Notes: generated by a model from the sequence alone, not told the origin. 58,273 bases of DNA from Kiritimatiellia bacterium (GCA_030744755.1 JASLPY010000026.1:1-58273), one strand, 5' to 3'. Counted from the first letter of the stretch, positions 26,081 through 36,200 are shown. A program made the numbers and translations.

Positions 26081-26112
26081 AAGGGGGTTCCGGCAACGGA
26101 ACCCCCTTTCTT
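26081..26112 (+). terminator. Intrinsic terminator after tRNA-Gly
   Basis: Strong hairpin GGGGGTTCCG-gcaa-CGGAACCCCC with A-rich left flank and TTTCTTT right flank, beginning 6 bases after the tRNA CCA. Classic rho-independent form. Confidence 0.9.
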
Positions 26113-26159
26113 TATGGGGTGTCTCTGGAACGTGGGGTCACCCTTGAGTCTCAAACGTC

Positions 26160-26615
26160 TCAGGCTTTAGTCTTCTCTTTTCGGAGTTCCCTGGCGAAGG
26201 CTCTTGTGTACCTGATGCTCGAAAGTATCAGACCTAAACCAATGCCCGTGTAGAGAATTGCCAGATGAGGCTTTGGTATTGGTGAACGGCGTAGTACCTG
26301 CCCAAGCGCGATCATGACCGCAATGATCAGATAGCTCTTCCATGAGATGAATGAAAACACGCATTTCTTTTCGTCGAAGGGCATGATTCTCGCCAGGTTC
26401 TTGTCTGCTATTCTCGAGAATCCGAAACGGTGAATAAGGAATCCCAATACCACTCCTGCAGCTATGGACAGATAGCGGTTCACGTCCGCGGCGGCTGCTA
26501 ACCATGAGAATGCCAGGCACAGAAGCATTATTCCAACTCCTATCCAGCTTGCTCCTGCAAGAAACAGCCGGACACTCTTGGGAGCGGCAGGTTTATACTT
26601 CTCTCGATTCTTCAT
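26160..26615 (-). CDS. Multi-pass membrane protein, function unknown
   Basis: Protein of 151 residues with basic ends and four probable transmembrane helices: around LFLAGASWIGVGIMLLCLAF, YLSIAAGVVLGFLIHRFGF, KSYLIIAVMIALGQVL and HLAILYTGIGLGLILSSI. No catalytic motif is visible. The hydrophobic pattern and charged loops (DEKKC, RRSPIPK) make it a credible gene. It lies just downstream, on the same strand, of a decayed sulfatase tail, whose stop is 2 bases before this ATG. Confidence 0.75.
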   Translation of the reverse strand: MKNREKYKPAAPKSVRLFLAGASWIGVGIMLLCLAFSWLAAAADVNRYLSIAAGVVLGFLIHRFGFSRIADKNLARIMPFDEKKCVFSFISWKSYLIIAVMIALGQVLRRSPIPKPHLAILYTGIGLGLILSSIRYTRAFARELRKEKTKA

Positions 26616-26617
26616 GC

Positions 26618-26812
26618 CTATTTCTTATAGTCGTCGCCGCGATTACTGGCGCTCACCGATTTCTGCCAGCTTGCCATGGCGGCCTTCATCCGATCGACAA
26701 TCTCCGGATGCTGTGCGGCGATGTTCTGCGTCTCGGATACGTCAACTATTGCTGGAGTGCTCTTGGATGCGGAGTGAACGCACCAGTTTATCTCAGGTGG
26801 AGAACTCAGCAT
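26618..26812 (-). pseudogene. Remnant of a sulfatase C-terminus
   Basis: Open frame of 64 codons whose last ~45 residues read like the end of a planctomycete-type sulfatase: VDVSETQNIAAQHPEIVDRM followed by KAAMASWQKSVSASNRGDDY. Intact enzymes carry this 'xDPxExxNxAxxHPEIVxxM' segment just before their stop. No catalytic CxPxR motif or alkaline-phosphatase fold precedes it here; upstream is non-coding. The natural stop is kept, so this is a 5'-truncated ghost. Confidence 0.7.
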
Positions 26813-26985
26813 GTCACAGGTAAGAAGTCAAGAGGATAAGAGAGAAAGCGAAGCGTCTTGCGACACAAAAAAAGGAGCGCCTGGTCGTGTTACCTCTACC
26901 CAAGTCTGAGTTCCGTTGATACCCTTATAGATAGCAGATCAAAGGGTGACTTCAGAGCAAACCCCGGTAGATGTGAGGACGAAAC

Positions 26986-27888
26986 ATGGAACGACGCACT
27001 TTTCTGAGGAATTCACTCGCGGGGGCAGGGTTGGTGACGGGAGTCGGTGCGCTGTCTACAAGGGGCGAGCAGGGTGAGGCGCAGGCGGGCAAGACTCCCG
27101 CGGCGCATCTCAAGATCTGCAGCCAGGAGTCCCGTGTGTCCGGCAAGACGTTTGCCGAGAAGATCGCTAAGCTGGACAAGTGGGGGGCCGTCGGCGTTGA
27201 ACTGGTCGGGGGAAGCATTACTGCCCGGCGTACGGAAATCAAGGCCGCGCTGAAGGGTACGAACGTCAGTGTCAGCGTTTGCTGCGGCGGGGCCGGCGGG
27301 GTGGCTATCTCGTCGGACAAGGCCGAGCGCGAAAAGGTTGTCTCGTCGTACAGGGAATTTCTGCCCGTCGCGGGCGACCTCGGTGCGGCAGGCGTAATCT
27401 TCGTGCCGGCCTTCAATCGACACGATCAGCTTGTAGGCAAAGAGGCGCGAGAGGTCTTGGTGGAGATTCTCGGCCGGGTAGGAGAATACGCCGTGAAGGC
27501 CGGCACCTGTGTGGTTCTTGAGCCACTGAATCGCAAGGAGGCGTACTTCCTGCGTCAACTCGCAGACGCGGCATCGATCTGCCGTGACGTCAACAGCCCC
27601 GGCGTGGCGATGATGGGCGATTTCTATCACATGTACTTCGAGGAGACCTCCGACGAAGGCGCATTCATGTCGGCGGGACCCTACCTCAAGCACGTTCATC
27701 TCGGAAGCATCAAGCGCAAGCTGCCTGGCCAGGACGCACGCAGCTTCGTCTCGGGCTTCCGCGGCCTGAAGAGGATCGGCTACCAGGGCTACGTGAGCCT
27801 GGAATGCGGATGCATTGGAGACCGGGACGTAGAGACGCCCAAATCGTTCCGCTTTCTTGAGAAGCAGTGGGCCGAAGCGACCGTGTGA
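26986..27888 (+). CDS. Tat-exported sugar phosphate isomerase/epimerase-like TIM-barrel protein
   Basis: AP-endonuclease-2/xylose isomerase-like TIM barrel of 300 residues. The N-terminus is a Tat signal (ERRTFLRNSLAGAGLVTGVGAL), so it should work outside the cytoplasm. Likely metal ligands lie in VVLEPLNRKE, MMGDFYHMYFE and LKHVHLGS, plus a final VSLECGC strand. Such exported barrels act as isomerases, epimerases or, as shown more recently for some members, lyases on 3-keto-glycosides. Next comes a Gfo/Idh oxidoreductase, which could supply the keto sugar. The G+C content of this trio is visibly higher than that of its neighbours. Confidence 0.82.
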   Translation: MERRTFLRNSLAGAGLVTGVGALSTRGEQGEAQAGKTPAAHLKICSQESRVSGKTFAEKIAKLDKWGAVGVELVGGSITARRTEIKAALKGTNVSVSVCCGGAGGVAISSDKAEREKVVSSYREFLPVAGDLGAAGVIFVPAFNRHDQLVGKEAREVLVEILGRVGEYAVKAGTCVVLEPLNRKEAYFLRQLADAASICRDVNSPGVAMMGDFYHMYFEETSDEGAFMSAGPYLKHVHLGSIKRKLPGQDARSFVSGFRGLKRIGYQGYVSLECGCIGDRDVETPKSFRFLEKQWAEATV

Positions 27889-27992
27889 GTGGAAACTGGT
27901 GCGAATACGATGAACACAGCGTGAGTAGTGCAGGATCACAGGATCAGAATGGCGATAGAGCGATGTTAGAACCTGTTCAGGAGCAAAGATCC

Positions 27993-29306
27993 ATGAGAAA
28001 ACCGAAAGTAACGCGACGAAGATTCCTCAAAACAGCGGCAGGATCTGGCGCTGCAGCCGTGGCAATGCCGATGATTGTACCATCGAGGGTTCTCGGCCTG
28101 AATGGCGCCGTGCCTCCCAGCGAGAAGATCGTCGCCGCGGGTATTGGCATCCAGGGCCGGGGTTCCGGCGATCTGAGATGGATCATGGGTCATAAGGACG
28201 TACAGATGGTGGCCATCTGCGACATTCAGAAGAAGCAGCGCCTGGCTGTCAAGGCGCGGGTGGACGCCAGTTACGGCACGAAAGATTGCGCGATGTACAT
28301 GGACATTCGCGAGTTCCTTGCCGAGCGGACAGACGTCGATGCAGTGCTGATCGCGACAGGCGATCGCTGGCACGCGTTGGCCAGCATCATGGCGATGCGC
28401 GCGGGCAAGGATGTATACACGGAAAAGCCATCGTGCATGACGATCGCCGAGGGCCAGGCCGTGGTCGAGACGGCCCGTCGGTACGGACGTGTCTACCAGA
28501 CCGGCACACAGCGGGTCAGCGAAGCGAACCACGTGTTCGCTATCGAGATGGCCCGCTCGGGACGGCTGGGCAAGGTCCACACTGCCTACGCGCACATCGC
28601 CCCATGGGACGCCGCCAAAATGCGGACAGACTGGCATCCAGCGAAACCCCTGCCCCCGGAAGACGAGGTGGCATGGGATATCTGGCTGGGTCCCTGCCCG
28701 TGGCGACCCTACAACCCATCCTATGTAAAGGGCGGCTGGCGCGGCTTCTACGACTTCCACACGAGCTGTATCGGCGAGTGGGGCGCGCACACCTTCGCCC
28801 AGGCGCAGGCGGGCCTGGATTGCCTGGACACTGCGCCCGTAAAGTACGAGTACGTCGACAACGACTCCGGTGACGGCATGGTTACCCACTTTGCTAACGG
28901 CACAAAGATGATCCTATCCCGCGGCAATAAGTACTGGCGCGGGTCCTGTGGTGAACGGTTTGACGGCCCGGAGGGTTGGGTGGCCGCCGCCGACGGATAC
29001 TCGCGGCCGGACGCGTCTAACCCGGCGATGCTGGGGCTGTTCAAGCAGGTTGTCGGTGAATACGTGGCCCGCACCGGCCGGTCGCTCGACCACATGCGGA
29101 ACTTCCTGGACTGCGTCAAATCGCGCGAGCTGACCGTGGCCAACCCTGTGGTTATGCACCGCTCCATGACCACCGTTCACGCCGCTAACATCTGCATGTG
29201 GCTGGGGCGCGACCTCAAGTACGATCCGGTGAAGGAGGAGTTCATCAACGACGCTGAGGCGAACAGCCTCCGCTCCCGCGCGATGCGCGAGCCGTGGATC
29301 ATCTGA
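27993..29306 (+). CDS. Tat-exported Gfo/Idh/MocA family oxidoreductase
   Basis: NAD(P)-dependent sugar dehydrogenase or oxidoreductase, 437 residues. ATG 27993 follows AGGAG and opens a Tat signal (VTRRRFLKTAAGSGAAAVAM). The Rossmann domain begins with IVAAGIGIQGRGSGD; VYTEKPSCMTIAEGQ is the conserved Lys-Pro (EKP) motif; the C-terminal domain includes FYDFHTSCIGEWGAHTF and ends REPWII. Large aromatic segments such as DIWLGPCPWRPYNPSYV are typical of exported PVC members. Exported Gfo/Idh proteins keep a tightly bound cofactor. The gene follows the TIM-barrel gene with a ~100-base spacer. Confidence 0.88.
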   Translation: MRKPKVTRRRFLKTAAGSGAAAVAMPMIVPSRVLGLNGAVPPSEKIVAAGIGIQGRGSGDLRWIMGHKDVQMVAICDIQKKQRLAVKARVDASYGTKDCAMYMDIREFLAERTDVDAVLIATGDRWHALASIMAMRAGKDVYTEKPSCMTIAEGQAVVETARRYGRVYQTGTQRVSEANHVFAIEMARSGRLGKVHTAYAHIAPWDAAKMRTDWHPAKPLPPEDEVAWDIWLGPCPWRPYNPSYVKGGWRGFYDFHTSCIGEWGAHTFAQAQAGLDCLDTAPVKYEYVDNDSGDGMVTHFANGTKMILSRGNKYWRGSCGERFDGPEGWVAAADGYSRPDASNPAMLGLFKQVVGEYVARTGRSLDHMRNFLDCVKSRELTVANPVVMHRSMTTVHAANICMWLGRDLKYDPVKEEFINDAEANSLRSRAMREPWII

Positions 29307-29346
29307 AGCCGCCAACCACCAAGCCAACTCACAGGAGATACGACCC

Positions 29347-31536
29347 ATGTCCAAGTTCAGATTTAATACAATCCTTGTTTTGACGGCCGCGATGACGCTA
29401 GGAGTGGCCGCGCCGTCCTTCGCCCAGGAAGGCAAACTGATCGGTGTGTTGAAGTCCAACGCCGGCCAGAAGGAAAAAGCAGACGCCTGCCGCGAGCTGG
29501 CGCGGACGGGCACTAAACAAGCCGTTCCCGTCCTGGCAGCTCTGCTGGACGATGAAAAGCTCGCCCACATGGCACGCTACGCGATGGAGACGATTGACGA
29601 TCCGTCGGTGGACGCAGCTCTTCGCGAGGCGATGGGCAAGCTCAAGGGCCGGCTGCTGGTCGGCGTGATCGGCAGCCTTGGGTTCCGCAAGGACGTCCAG
29701 TCGGTCGACAAGATGGCAGGGCTGCTGGACGATGCCGACGCCATGGTTGCGGCCGCAGCCGCCCGCGCCCTGGGCAACATGGCCACGCCCGATGCCTCCA
29801 AGGCCCTGACGGACGCGTTGAGCAAGGCCACCGGCCGGCAGAAGCTCGCCGTATGCGAAGGTCTGCTGCGCTGTGCCGAATCGGACCTGGCCGGCAAGCG
29901 TAGCAAGAGTGCGGCGGAGATCTACGACCGCATACTGGCCTTGGGTGACGCACCGCACCAGCTTCGTACAGCCGCCCTGCGCGGGGCCGTACTCTCACGT
30001 GAAGGTTCTACGGGCCTGCCCACCCTCGTCAAGGCGCTGCGCAGCAAGCCGTATGTTCTGTTTGCGGCCGCAGCCCGGGTCTCCAAGGAAGTTCCCGGGC
30101 AGGCAGTCACAGAGACCCTCGCCTCCGAGCTTGGCCAGTTGCCGGATGACAGGAAGGCCCTGCTCGTTCAGACGCTTGGGGATCGTGGCGACAGCGCCGC
30201 CGGGCCGGCACTGCTTAAAACCGCCAAAACCGGCCCCGAGGCTGCTCGCATCGCTGCCGTACGCGCTCTGACCCGCCTGGGCTACGCCCCGGCCGTTGCG
30301 GTGCTGACCGAGTTGGCCATGTCCGCCGAAGGCAACGTGGCCGCCGAGGCCCGTAAATGCCTGGGAAGCTTCCCGGGCAAAGAAGGCCAGGCCGCCGTGC
30401 TGGCTCTGCTGACCCACGAAGACCCCAACTCCCGCAGAATGGCGATCGAGCTGATTGGGCGGCGCAACATGGCAGGCGCCACCGACGTGCTTCTGAAGGC
30501 CGCCGCCGATAGGGACCCGGAGGTGCGCGCGGCAGGACTGAAAGTTCTCCGAGACGTGGCCGGGCCGAACGATCTGTCAGCGCTAATCGGCTTGCTGACA
30601 AAGGCCAAGACCCCCGTCGATGTCCAGGGCGCCGAGGAGGCACTGCGGGCGCTGTGCGCTCGACAGTCAATCTCCGCCGGCGGCAATGTAGTGATCCACA
30701 AGGCTGTCTACGGCGATCTGAAGGGCAAACGTGTGGCCGACGTGACCAGGAAAGTCGCCAAAATGGTCAAGGCGGGGGCGGTCTCTGTCGAGGCGTCCAA
30801 CAAGAACTTCGGAGATCCGGCGCCGTTGACGCCCAAACGATTCCACATGGAGTACAGCGTCAACGGTGTTGAGCAAAGTAAGACCGTTCGCGAGGGTCAA
30901 ATTATCTCGCTGGCCGCCAGGATCGTTCCACCGGCATTTGTAGAGGCGTTTCGAGCCGCTCTGCCGGCAGCGTCCGGCGAAGCCAAGGCTGCCCTCGTGA
31001 GGATCCTGCGTTCGGCCGGCGGACCTCTGGCACTGAAGACCGTTTGCTCGGCTGCCGTTGGCGCCGACGAGAAGGTCCGCGACGCGGCCCTCCGCGCCCT
31101 GTGCGACTGGCCAACGCCCGACGCAATGCCTCATCTGGTGGAGCTGGCAAAAACCTCTAAGAACGCCAATATCAAGATTCTGGCTCTGCGGGGCTACATT
31201 CGACTTGTTGGCCGGCAGGCGGCCACGCCTGCCAAGATCGCCGGGTCCCTGCAGGTTGCCCTGGGCCTGGCCTCGCGCGATGACGAGAAGCGGCTTGTCC
31301 TGGCCGCCGCCGGCAAGATCCCGGCCTCCGAGTCGCTGGCGCTTGTCATGCCCTTCACGGGCGAGCCCAAGCTCAAGGAAGAGGCCTGCATGGCTGCCGT
31401 GGCGATCTCAGAGAAGATCGCCAAGACCAATGGCTCACAGGCTGTAGAGGCCATGAAACTCGTCGCCCAGCGAACCGGCAACAAGCAGCTTGCCGCCCGC
31501 GCAAAGGCCCTGATTTCGCGTCATGGAAGGCGGTAG
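29347..31536 (+). CDS. Exported HEAT-repeat protein
   Basis: Protein of 729 residues with a signal peptide (FNTILVLTAAMTLGVAAPSFA). Nearly the whole mature part consists of HEAT/PBS-lyase-type helical pairs such as PVLAALLDDEKLAHMARYAM, VLALLTHEDPNSRRMAIELI and VLLKAAADRDPEVRAAGLKV. A non-repeat insert of about 100 residues (about 435-535, with KRFHMEYSVNGVEQSKTV) interrupts the solenoid. No catalytic motif: probably a periplasmic scaffold. GGAGATACG precedes the start, and it is the third gene of the G+C-rich plus-strand trio. A role with the two Tat-exported enzymes is inferred from position. Confidence 0.85.
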   Translation: MSKFRFNTILVLTAAMTLGVAAPSFAQEGKLIGVLKSNAGQKEKADACRELARTGTKQAVPVLAALLDDEKLAHMARYAMETIDDPSVDAALREAMGKLKGRLLVGVIGSLGFRKDVQSVDKMAGLLDDADAMVAAAAARALGNMATPDASKALTDALSKATGRQKLAVCEGLLRCAESDLAGKRSKSAAEIYDRILALGDAPHQLRTAALRGAVLSREGSTGLPTLVKALRSKPYVLFAAAARVSKEVPGQAVTETLASELGQLPDDRKALLVQTLGDRGDSAAGPALLKTAKTGPEAARIAAVRALTRLGYAPAVAVLTELAMSAEGNVAAEARKCLGSFPGKEGQAAVLALLTHEDPNSRRMAIELIGRRNMAGATDVLLKAAADRDPEVRAAGLKVLRDVAGPNDLSALIGLLTKAKTPVDVQGAEEALRALCARQSISAGGNVVIHKAVYGDLKGKRVADVTRKVAKMVKAGAVSVEASNKNFGDPAPLTPKRFHMEYSVNGVEQSKTVREGQIISLAARIVPPAFVEAFRAALPAASGEAKAALVRILRSAGGPLALKTVCSAAVGADEKVRDAALRALCDWPTPDAMPHLVELAKTSKNANIKILALRGYIRLVGRQAATPAKIAGSLQVALGLASRDDEKRLVLAAAGKIPASESLALVMPFTGEPKLKEEACMAAVAISEKIAKTNGSQAVEAMKLVAQRTGNKQLAARAKALISRHGRR

Positions 31537-31643
31537 CGCAGTGCAGGAGGGTGATATTCACGATCATAATTGAGAACTGTATGGAAAGTTGTCGGGTTTC
31601 CAGGGCGCCTGACTGTAGGAGGCGTTGATCATGCCTGCGACGT

Positions 31644-33053
31644 TCACTTCTTTTTTGTTTTGCTCTTCTTCTTCCTGCCCCCGCCTTGATGATCCCGGGC
31701 CTCCAGTTCTGTCTGTTGGCCTTTGTCGCCCATGTCGTTCATCCAGCGGCGAAGCTCTCCCCGAAGTTCGGCTTTGATCGCGGCGTGCTCGGGGGAGTCA
31801 CTGAGATTCTTCCATTCGTACGGGTCTGCACTGACGTCGTATAGCTCTTCGCCGGGACGATGCTTGTATCGCCGTACCTTTTCTGCCGCATCAGCATCAC
31901 CATTCGCTGCCTTGGCCTCCCATGATCGGAATGTCTCGGATTTGACGCAGGCGTTTTTGAACGGCACTTCGGGCGTGAAGTTCCAGATGTACTTGAATTG
32001 CTTTGAGCGAATGGACCGGATTCCAAAGTGGGTCGATCCGTTAATTATTCCGCGCGTTGTCATCTCTCCGAAAACGTATTTCTTGTGGTCTTTGTTCTTG
32101 CCAAAAAGTACGGGCAGAAGGCTTTTGCCATCCAGTACGGGAGCCGGTGTACCACCAGCGGCCTCGACAAAGGTAGGGAGTACATCACAATACTCGATGA
32201 GGGCGTCACTCACGGATCCTGCCTTGATCTTGCCCGGCCAGCGGGCGATAAAGGCCGACTGGAGGCCACTGTCATAGCAGGTCCACTTGGCAAACGCGAA
32301 ACCTGAACCCTGCTCGCTTACGACAACAACAAGCGTGTTGTCTGTCAGATCATGCTTCTTAAGCAGGGAGAGGGCTTCTCCAACCTGGCCATCGTAGTAT
32401 GTGATTTCTGCAAGGTAACGGGTCAAGTTGTTTCTGGTCTGCGGTGTGTCTACGAAATTGGGCGGCAATTTCAGTTTAGACGGATCATATCGTGAAGGGT
32501 CTCCCTTGTTCCATGGCGAGTGAGGTTCATTGGAACACAGAAACAGACAAAACGGAGTCTTGTTCTCTTTGCATTCTTTGATGAACGGGTCGAGTTTGCT
32601 GAAGTCCGGGTTGTTGCCCGATCCTATGTTCTCAAAGGGAAAGACCTCGCGAGGCCCGATGTGCTTTTTTCCGCTCAGGCCAACGCGATATCCCAATGGC
32701 TTCAGGTAATGCACAACACTCCTGGTCTCCTCCTTTGCAAACGTGTGGTTTGGATATGCCCCGCTCTTGACGGGGTAGAGTCCGGTATAAATGTTGTGCC
32801 TGGTGGGGGAGCACATTGGCGCGGCCTGGAAGCACTGGGTGAAGCGCATGCCTTCAGTCGCCAGGGCGTCTATGTTGGGCGTGTGAGCCTGACCGCCGTA
32901 GCAACCGATATCCCGGAAGGTGCAGTCATCCGCGATGATGAACAGCAGGTTCGGGTTTGGTTCCGCATTTGCGGTGGCGGATAGCAGCAGTGCTGGAAGT
33001 ATGAACAGGAGCACTGAGCTGAGAAGTTCTTTGTTGGAACTGGTTCGGTTCAT
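31644..33053 (-). CDS. Exported formylglycine-type sulfatase (S1 family)
   Basis: Sulfate ester hydrolase, 469 residues from ATG 33053, which follows GAGG at suitable spacing. Signal peptide to about residue 30 (ATANA). The metal-binding DD is in FIIADDC; the FGly consensus CSPTR has its cysteine at about residue 81 and must be oxidised by a formylglycine-generating enzyme or anSME. The later metal and active-site region is seen in VVVVSEQGSGFAFAKWTCYDSGL, where the usual DHG is replaced by EQG. The C-terminal LYDVSADPYEWKNLSDSPEH is the standard end, followed by a Lys-rich tail. Substrate unknown; neighbours suggest a fucose-rich sulfated glycan. Confidence 0.93.
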   Translation of the reverse strand: MNRTSSNKELLSSVLLFILPALLLSATANAEPNPNLLFIIADDCTFRDIGCYGGQAHTPNIDALATEGMRFTQCFQAAPMCSPTRHNIYTGLYPVKSGAYPNHTFAKEETRSVVHYLKPLGYRVGLSGKKHIGPREVFPFENIGSGNNPDFSKLDPFIKECKENKTPFCLFLCSNEPHSPWNKGDPSRYDPSKLKLPPNFVDTPQTRNNLTRYLAEITYYDGQVGEALSLLKKHDLTDNTLVVVVSEQGSGFAFAKWTCYDSGLQSAFIARWPGKIKAGSVSDALIEYCDVLPTFVEAAGGTPAPVLDGKSLLPVLFGKNKDHKKYVFGEMTTRGIINGSTHFGIRSIRSKQFKYIWNFTPEVPFKNACVKSETFRSWEAKAANGDADAAEKVRRYKHRPGEELYDVSADPYEWKNLSDSPEHAAIKAELRGELRRWMNDMGDKGQQTELEARDHQGGGRKKKSKTKKK

Positions 33054-33102
33054 CATTAACCTCGGTTCGTTGATTCCACGAGACATTGCACATGCATTGC
33101 TT

Positions 33103-33170
33103 GGGAGGGACCTCTCGGAGATAGGTCCCTACTTTCCAAGTACATGCCTATCTCCGAGAGGCATGATCCT
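33103..33170. repeat. 68-bp palindromic element, copy A
   Basis: A 15-bp perfect inverted repeat (CCTCTCGGAGATAGG at 33111-33125 against CCTATCTCCGAGAGG at 33147-33161) encloses a 21-base loop. A copy differing at two loop positions lies at 50752-50819, and a diverged one at about 57587-57634. Located between an HzsA-like gene and a sulfatase gene on the minus strand. Could be a REP-like mobile palindrome, a terminator, or both. Confidence 0.9.
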
Positions 33171-33221
33171 GGGAGCGTTCACTTTGTTCATTGCTAGCGG
33201 TATGAGTTGCCTCCCCGCCCT

Positions 33222-36200
33222 CTACAACCTCCCCGGAAGACTTACTGCGTTTACTGTTCTCGTGCGTTCTTCGGTTTCGTCAAGGAGAGTGCCCTTCTGC
33301 CAGGCCTTGGCACGGTATGAGAACTCGTTCCCTACGGGAAGGCACTTTATTGGAGCGTGTTTTGCGCTGAAAGGCACGGCGCGCTGTCCGGTGACGGCCG
33401 CCGAGTCAGGGTTCTCGTGGCAACCCACGCAACTGCGCGTTTCGCCCGGCCGGGCATACATCCAGATTAGCTGGTTTCCCACAACCCGCCTGTCACTGTC
33501 CAGCACCTGGCAATGGATCAGGCGGTCGGCGGGGATCTCAACGAAGAAGGAACCATCAGGCGCAAGGGGCACGGTGCCAAGAATTCTCCCGTGTGTGCCC
33601 GTATGGTTCTTCCATGCTTCTCCACTTGGATTGGTGTGCGTGTGATGGCGGCCCGTTACGGGTTGCCCCTCAACGATTCGTACGAGCTTTCCTCGACTAC
33701 GCGTAATTGCCTCTTGCGACGTTCTTGCCGAGTTGCAGATCAGGCGGGCCGTGTAGGTGTTGCCCTGTAATGTGTTCGGAAGCGAAGGCGTGTGAGAGCG
33801 GCTCACTATAGGTCTTGCCTCGAAGTCGGCCGTTGCCGGGTCATTGTACACAAGCGTCAACTCACCTGTATCGCTGTCCAGGGTGTAGATGCCAAGGTCA
33901 ACAGGGTCCTTTCGTACGGTTGACGCGCAAAGCACCCTGTTGTCGCCTATAGGGTAGGGGGACGTAACAGTCATGTTGTTCCAGCGCGGGATGATTCTCT
34001 CGTTAAGGCGCCCCGGCCCAACAATGGTGGCACCACCCGTTGTTGCCACAATCACCTGTTGTTCTCCGAAAGGCTGAGGCTGCGTCAATCGAAGCACTCG
34101 GTGCCGTGGCGGATTCTCACCCCATCCACCATCGCGGGATGCCCTCTGCACCTTATGCCAGAAATCACGCTTCTCGGGGCCGTAAATTGTCTGGTTCATT
34201 GTTCCATCGGGACGCACTGTCTGAACGGTAATCTCTGTCTTCAGTCGGGAGTAAAAGAGTTCCAGTCGGCCGAAGACTATGCTTCCGTCGGAGAGCATGG
34301 CCGGTTCGTTGTCGCGTCCCAGGTTGAAGCCGATACAGTGTATGCCGGTTCCGTCGCGGTTCATGACCGTGAGGCCCGTGGCCGGGTATCCATGGTACTC
34401 GTCACGCATGCCTGTGCGGCTGGACGAAAAGACTATGCGTCCGTCAGGAAGGTAAGTAGGTTGTACGTCGTGGTAAGGGCCGTCAGTGAGTTGCGTCAAC
34501 TTGCCTGTTTCCAGTTCGAGTTCGTAGATGTGCCACCATGGACTGTTGTCTTCGCGCCGTGCGAAGACTACGTGGGTGCCTCCCCAGGAGACCTCGCAGT
34601 CGGCTACGTAGCCCCCGGTAAACTCCGTCAACGGTGTTACTTTGCCTTCGGCCTTGACGGGCCTGAGAAGATACAGGTTGTCTCCGATCCTGTACGTTGG
34701 ACCCGAATCGGTGGTGGAATACGCCTGGCGCCAGGGATCGATCTGGAACCTGTTAGGCATCGTGTTGTTGCCCTTGATGAACACAAGAGCTTCCGGTTGG
34801 CCGGTCTTCGGCTTCGCCTGGCCGGCAGTAGATGGGCGTGGGTTTGCGGCAGAGGGCAATGAGGTGTCCCAGTCGAGTCCGCGTTTCCAGAGCGCCTCGC
34901 GGGCGATCAGGCGAATGGAATGGAAGGGGTGTTGTGATGCGGCGGTTGTGAGGGCCACGATCGCATCCGATGTTCCCAGCTTCTGCAGGGATAGCGCCGC
35001 CGAGTACCGTACCTCGAGAACGTTCCGGTCATCGTTGAGTAGCTTGATGAGCAGGGGGACATGCGCATTCGTACCAAGGTGACCCAGTGCTCTTGTGAAT
35101 GCCTCGCGCCAGCATGGTGACTGAGCGTTGCTTTCGTCCTGCCCCTGTTTACCGCGCTGCCGAAAGAGGAATTCGGTGAAGTAGCCATGTTCGGCTTCGG
35201 TCTTTGATTCCTTGAGCAGTCTGGCGATGGGAACAACGGCGGATTCTTCGTTCATGAACATCAGAGTTTTGGCGGCATTGATTCGAATCCAGCCGTTGTC
35301 ATGTTCGAGCAGTCTGATCAGCAGTGGGACGTAATCCTTGTCACGACACAGAGCGGTTATCCAGGTTGCCGCGAACGATGTTCCTCCTGGGCTGCCTTTA
35401 GCCAGTTTGAGAAGGTCGGCTCTTACCTGTTGCGGGAGTCTTGGAGCAGTTTGCCTGGATGAGGGCTCACCAAGAGCTTCAAAGGAGATTTCGCACACCT
35501 CTCGGCGCGTGCCTGCGCGCTCGAGAAGGTATGCGGTGACTTTCTGGAAAGCCTGTTCTTCGTAGATCATGGCCCCGTCGAAATCGCTGGCCATGTTGGC
35601 AACCAGTAGATGTGAAATATACCGCAGCTCTTCGCGCGTGTTCTTGTCTTCCAGTGGAAACCTGCTCAAAGCCAGTGCGATTGAGTATGGAGTCTCATAC
35701 ATCCGGTCCACGGCCTCGAATCCCGGTCTGTCGTCCCGCGGAAGGCGGGGTGGCCCCTTCCTGGTCACAGACATCGCGTACGACGGGTAAGCATCTATGA
35801 GTGCTTCCGCGGAGGCCTTTCCGCCAAAGTCTCCAAGGGCATCCGCGGCATACCTGGCCCACTGTGCATTTTCCAGCAGGTCGATCAGCAGTGACTGTGC
35901 CTTCTTGTCATGCAGGCGACCAAGTGCGCGGATTCCAGCCTGAACCATGAGTTTCTCTTCCCGTTCCGTTGCGGATTTGCTGACGTAAGGGCTCATGAGT
36001 TGGATAATGGGAGTGTTGGTCCCGCCGATGCCAAGGCAGCCGAGTCTACGCATGGCACGTTCACGGCTCAAGAACGAGGATGGGAACTGCTTCACCTTAT
36101 CGGGTATCTGTTCGAATGCACCGACCGTGTAGAAGGTCGTGGGATACAGTGAGTTCTCCGAGGCATAGGAAACGATTCGAAGATACCTGGCCTCTGCCTC

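Noticed and set aside
27013..28889. Long minus-strand frames opposite the Tat-exported genes
   Set aside because: They arise from high G+C third positions opposite genuine plus-strand genes that carry Tat signals and family motifs.
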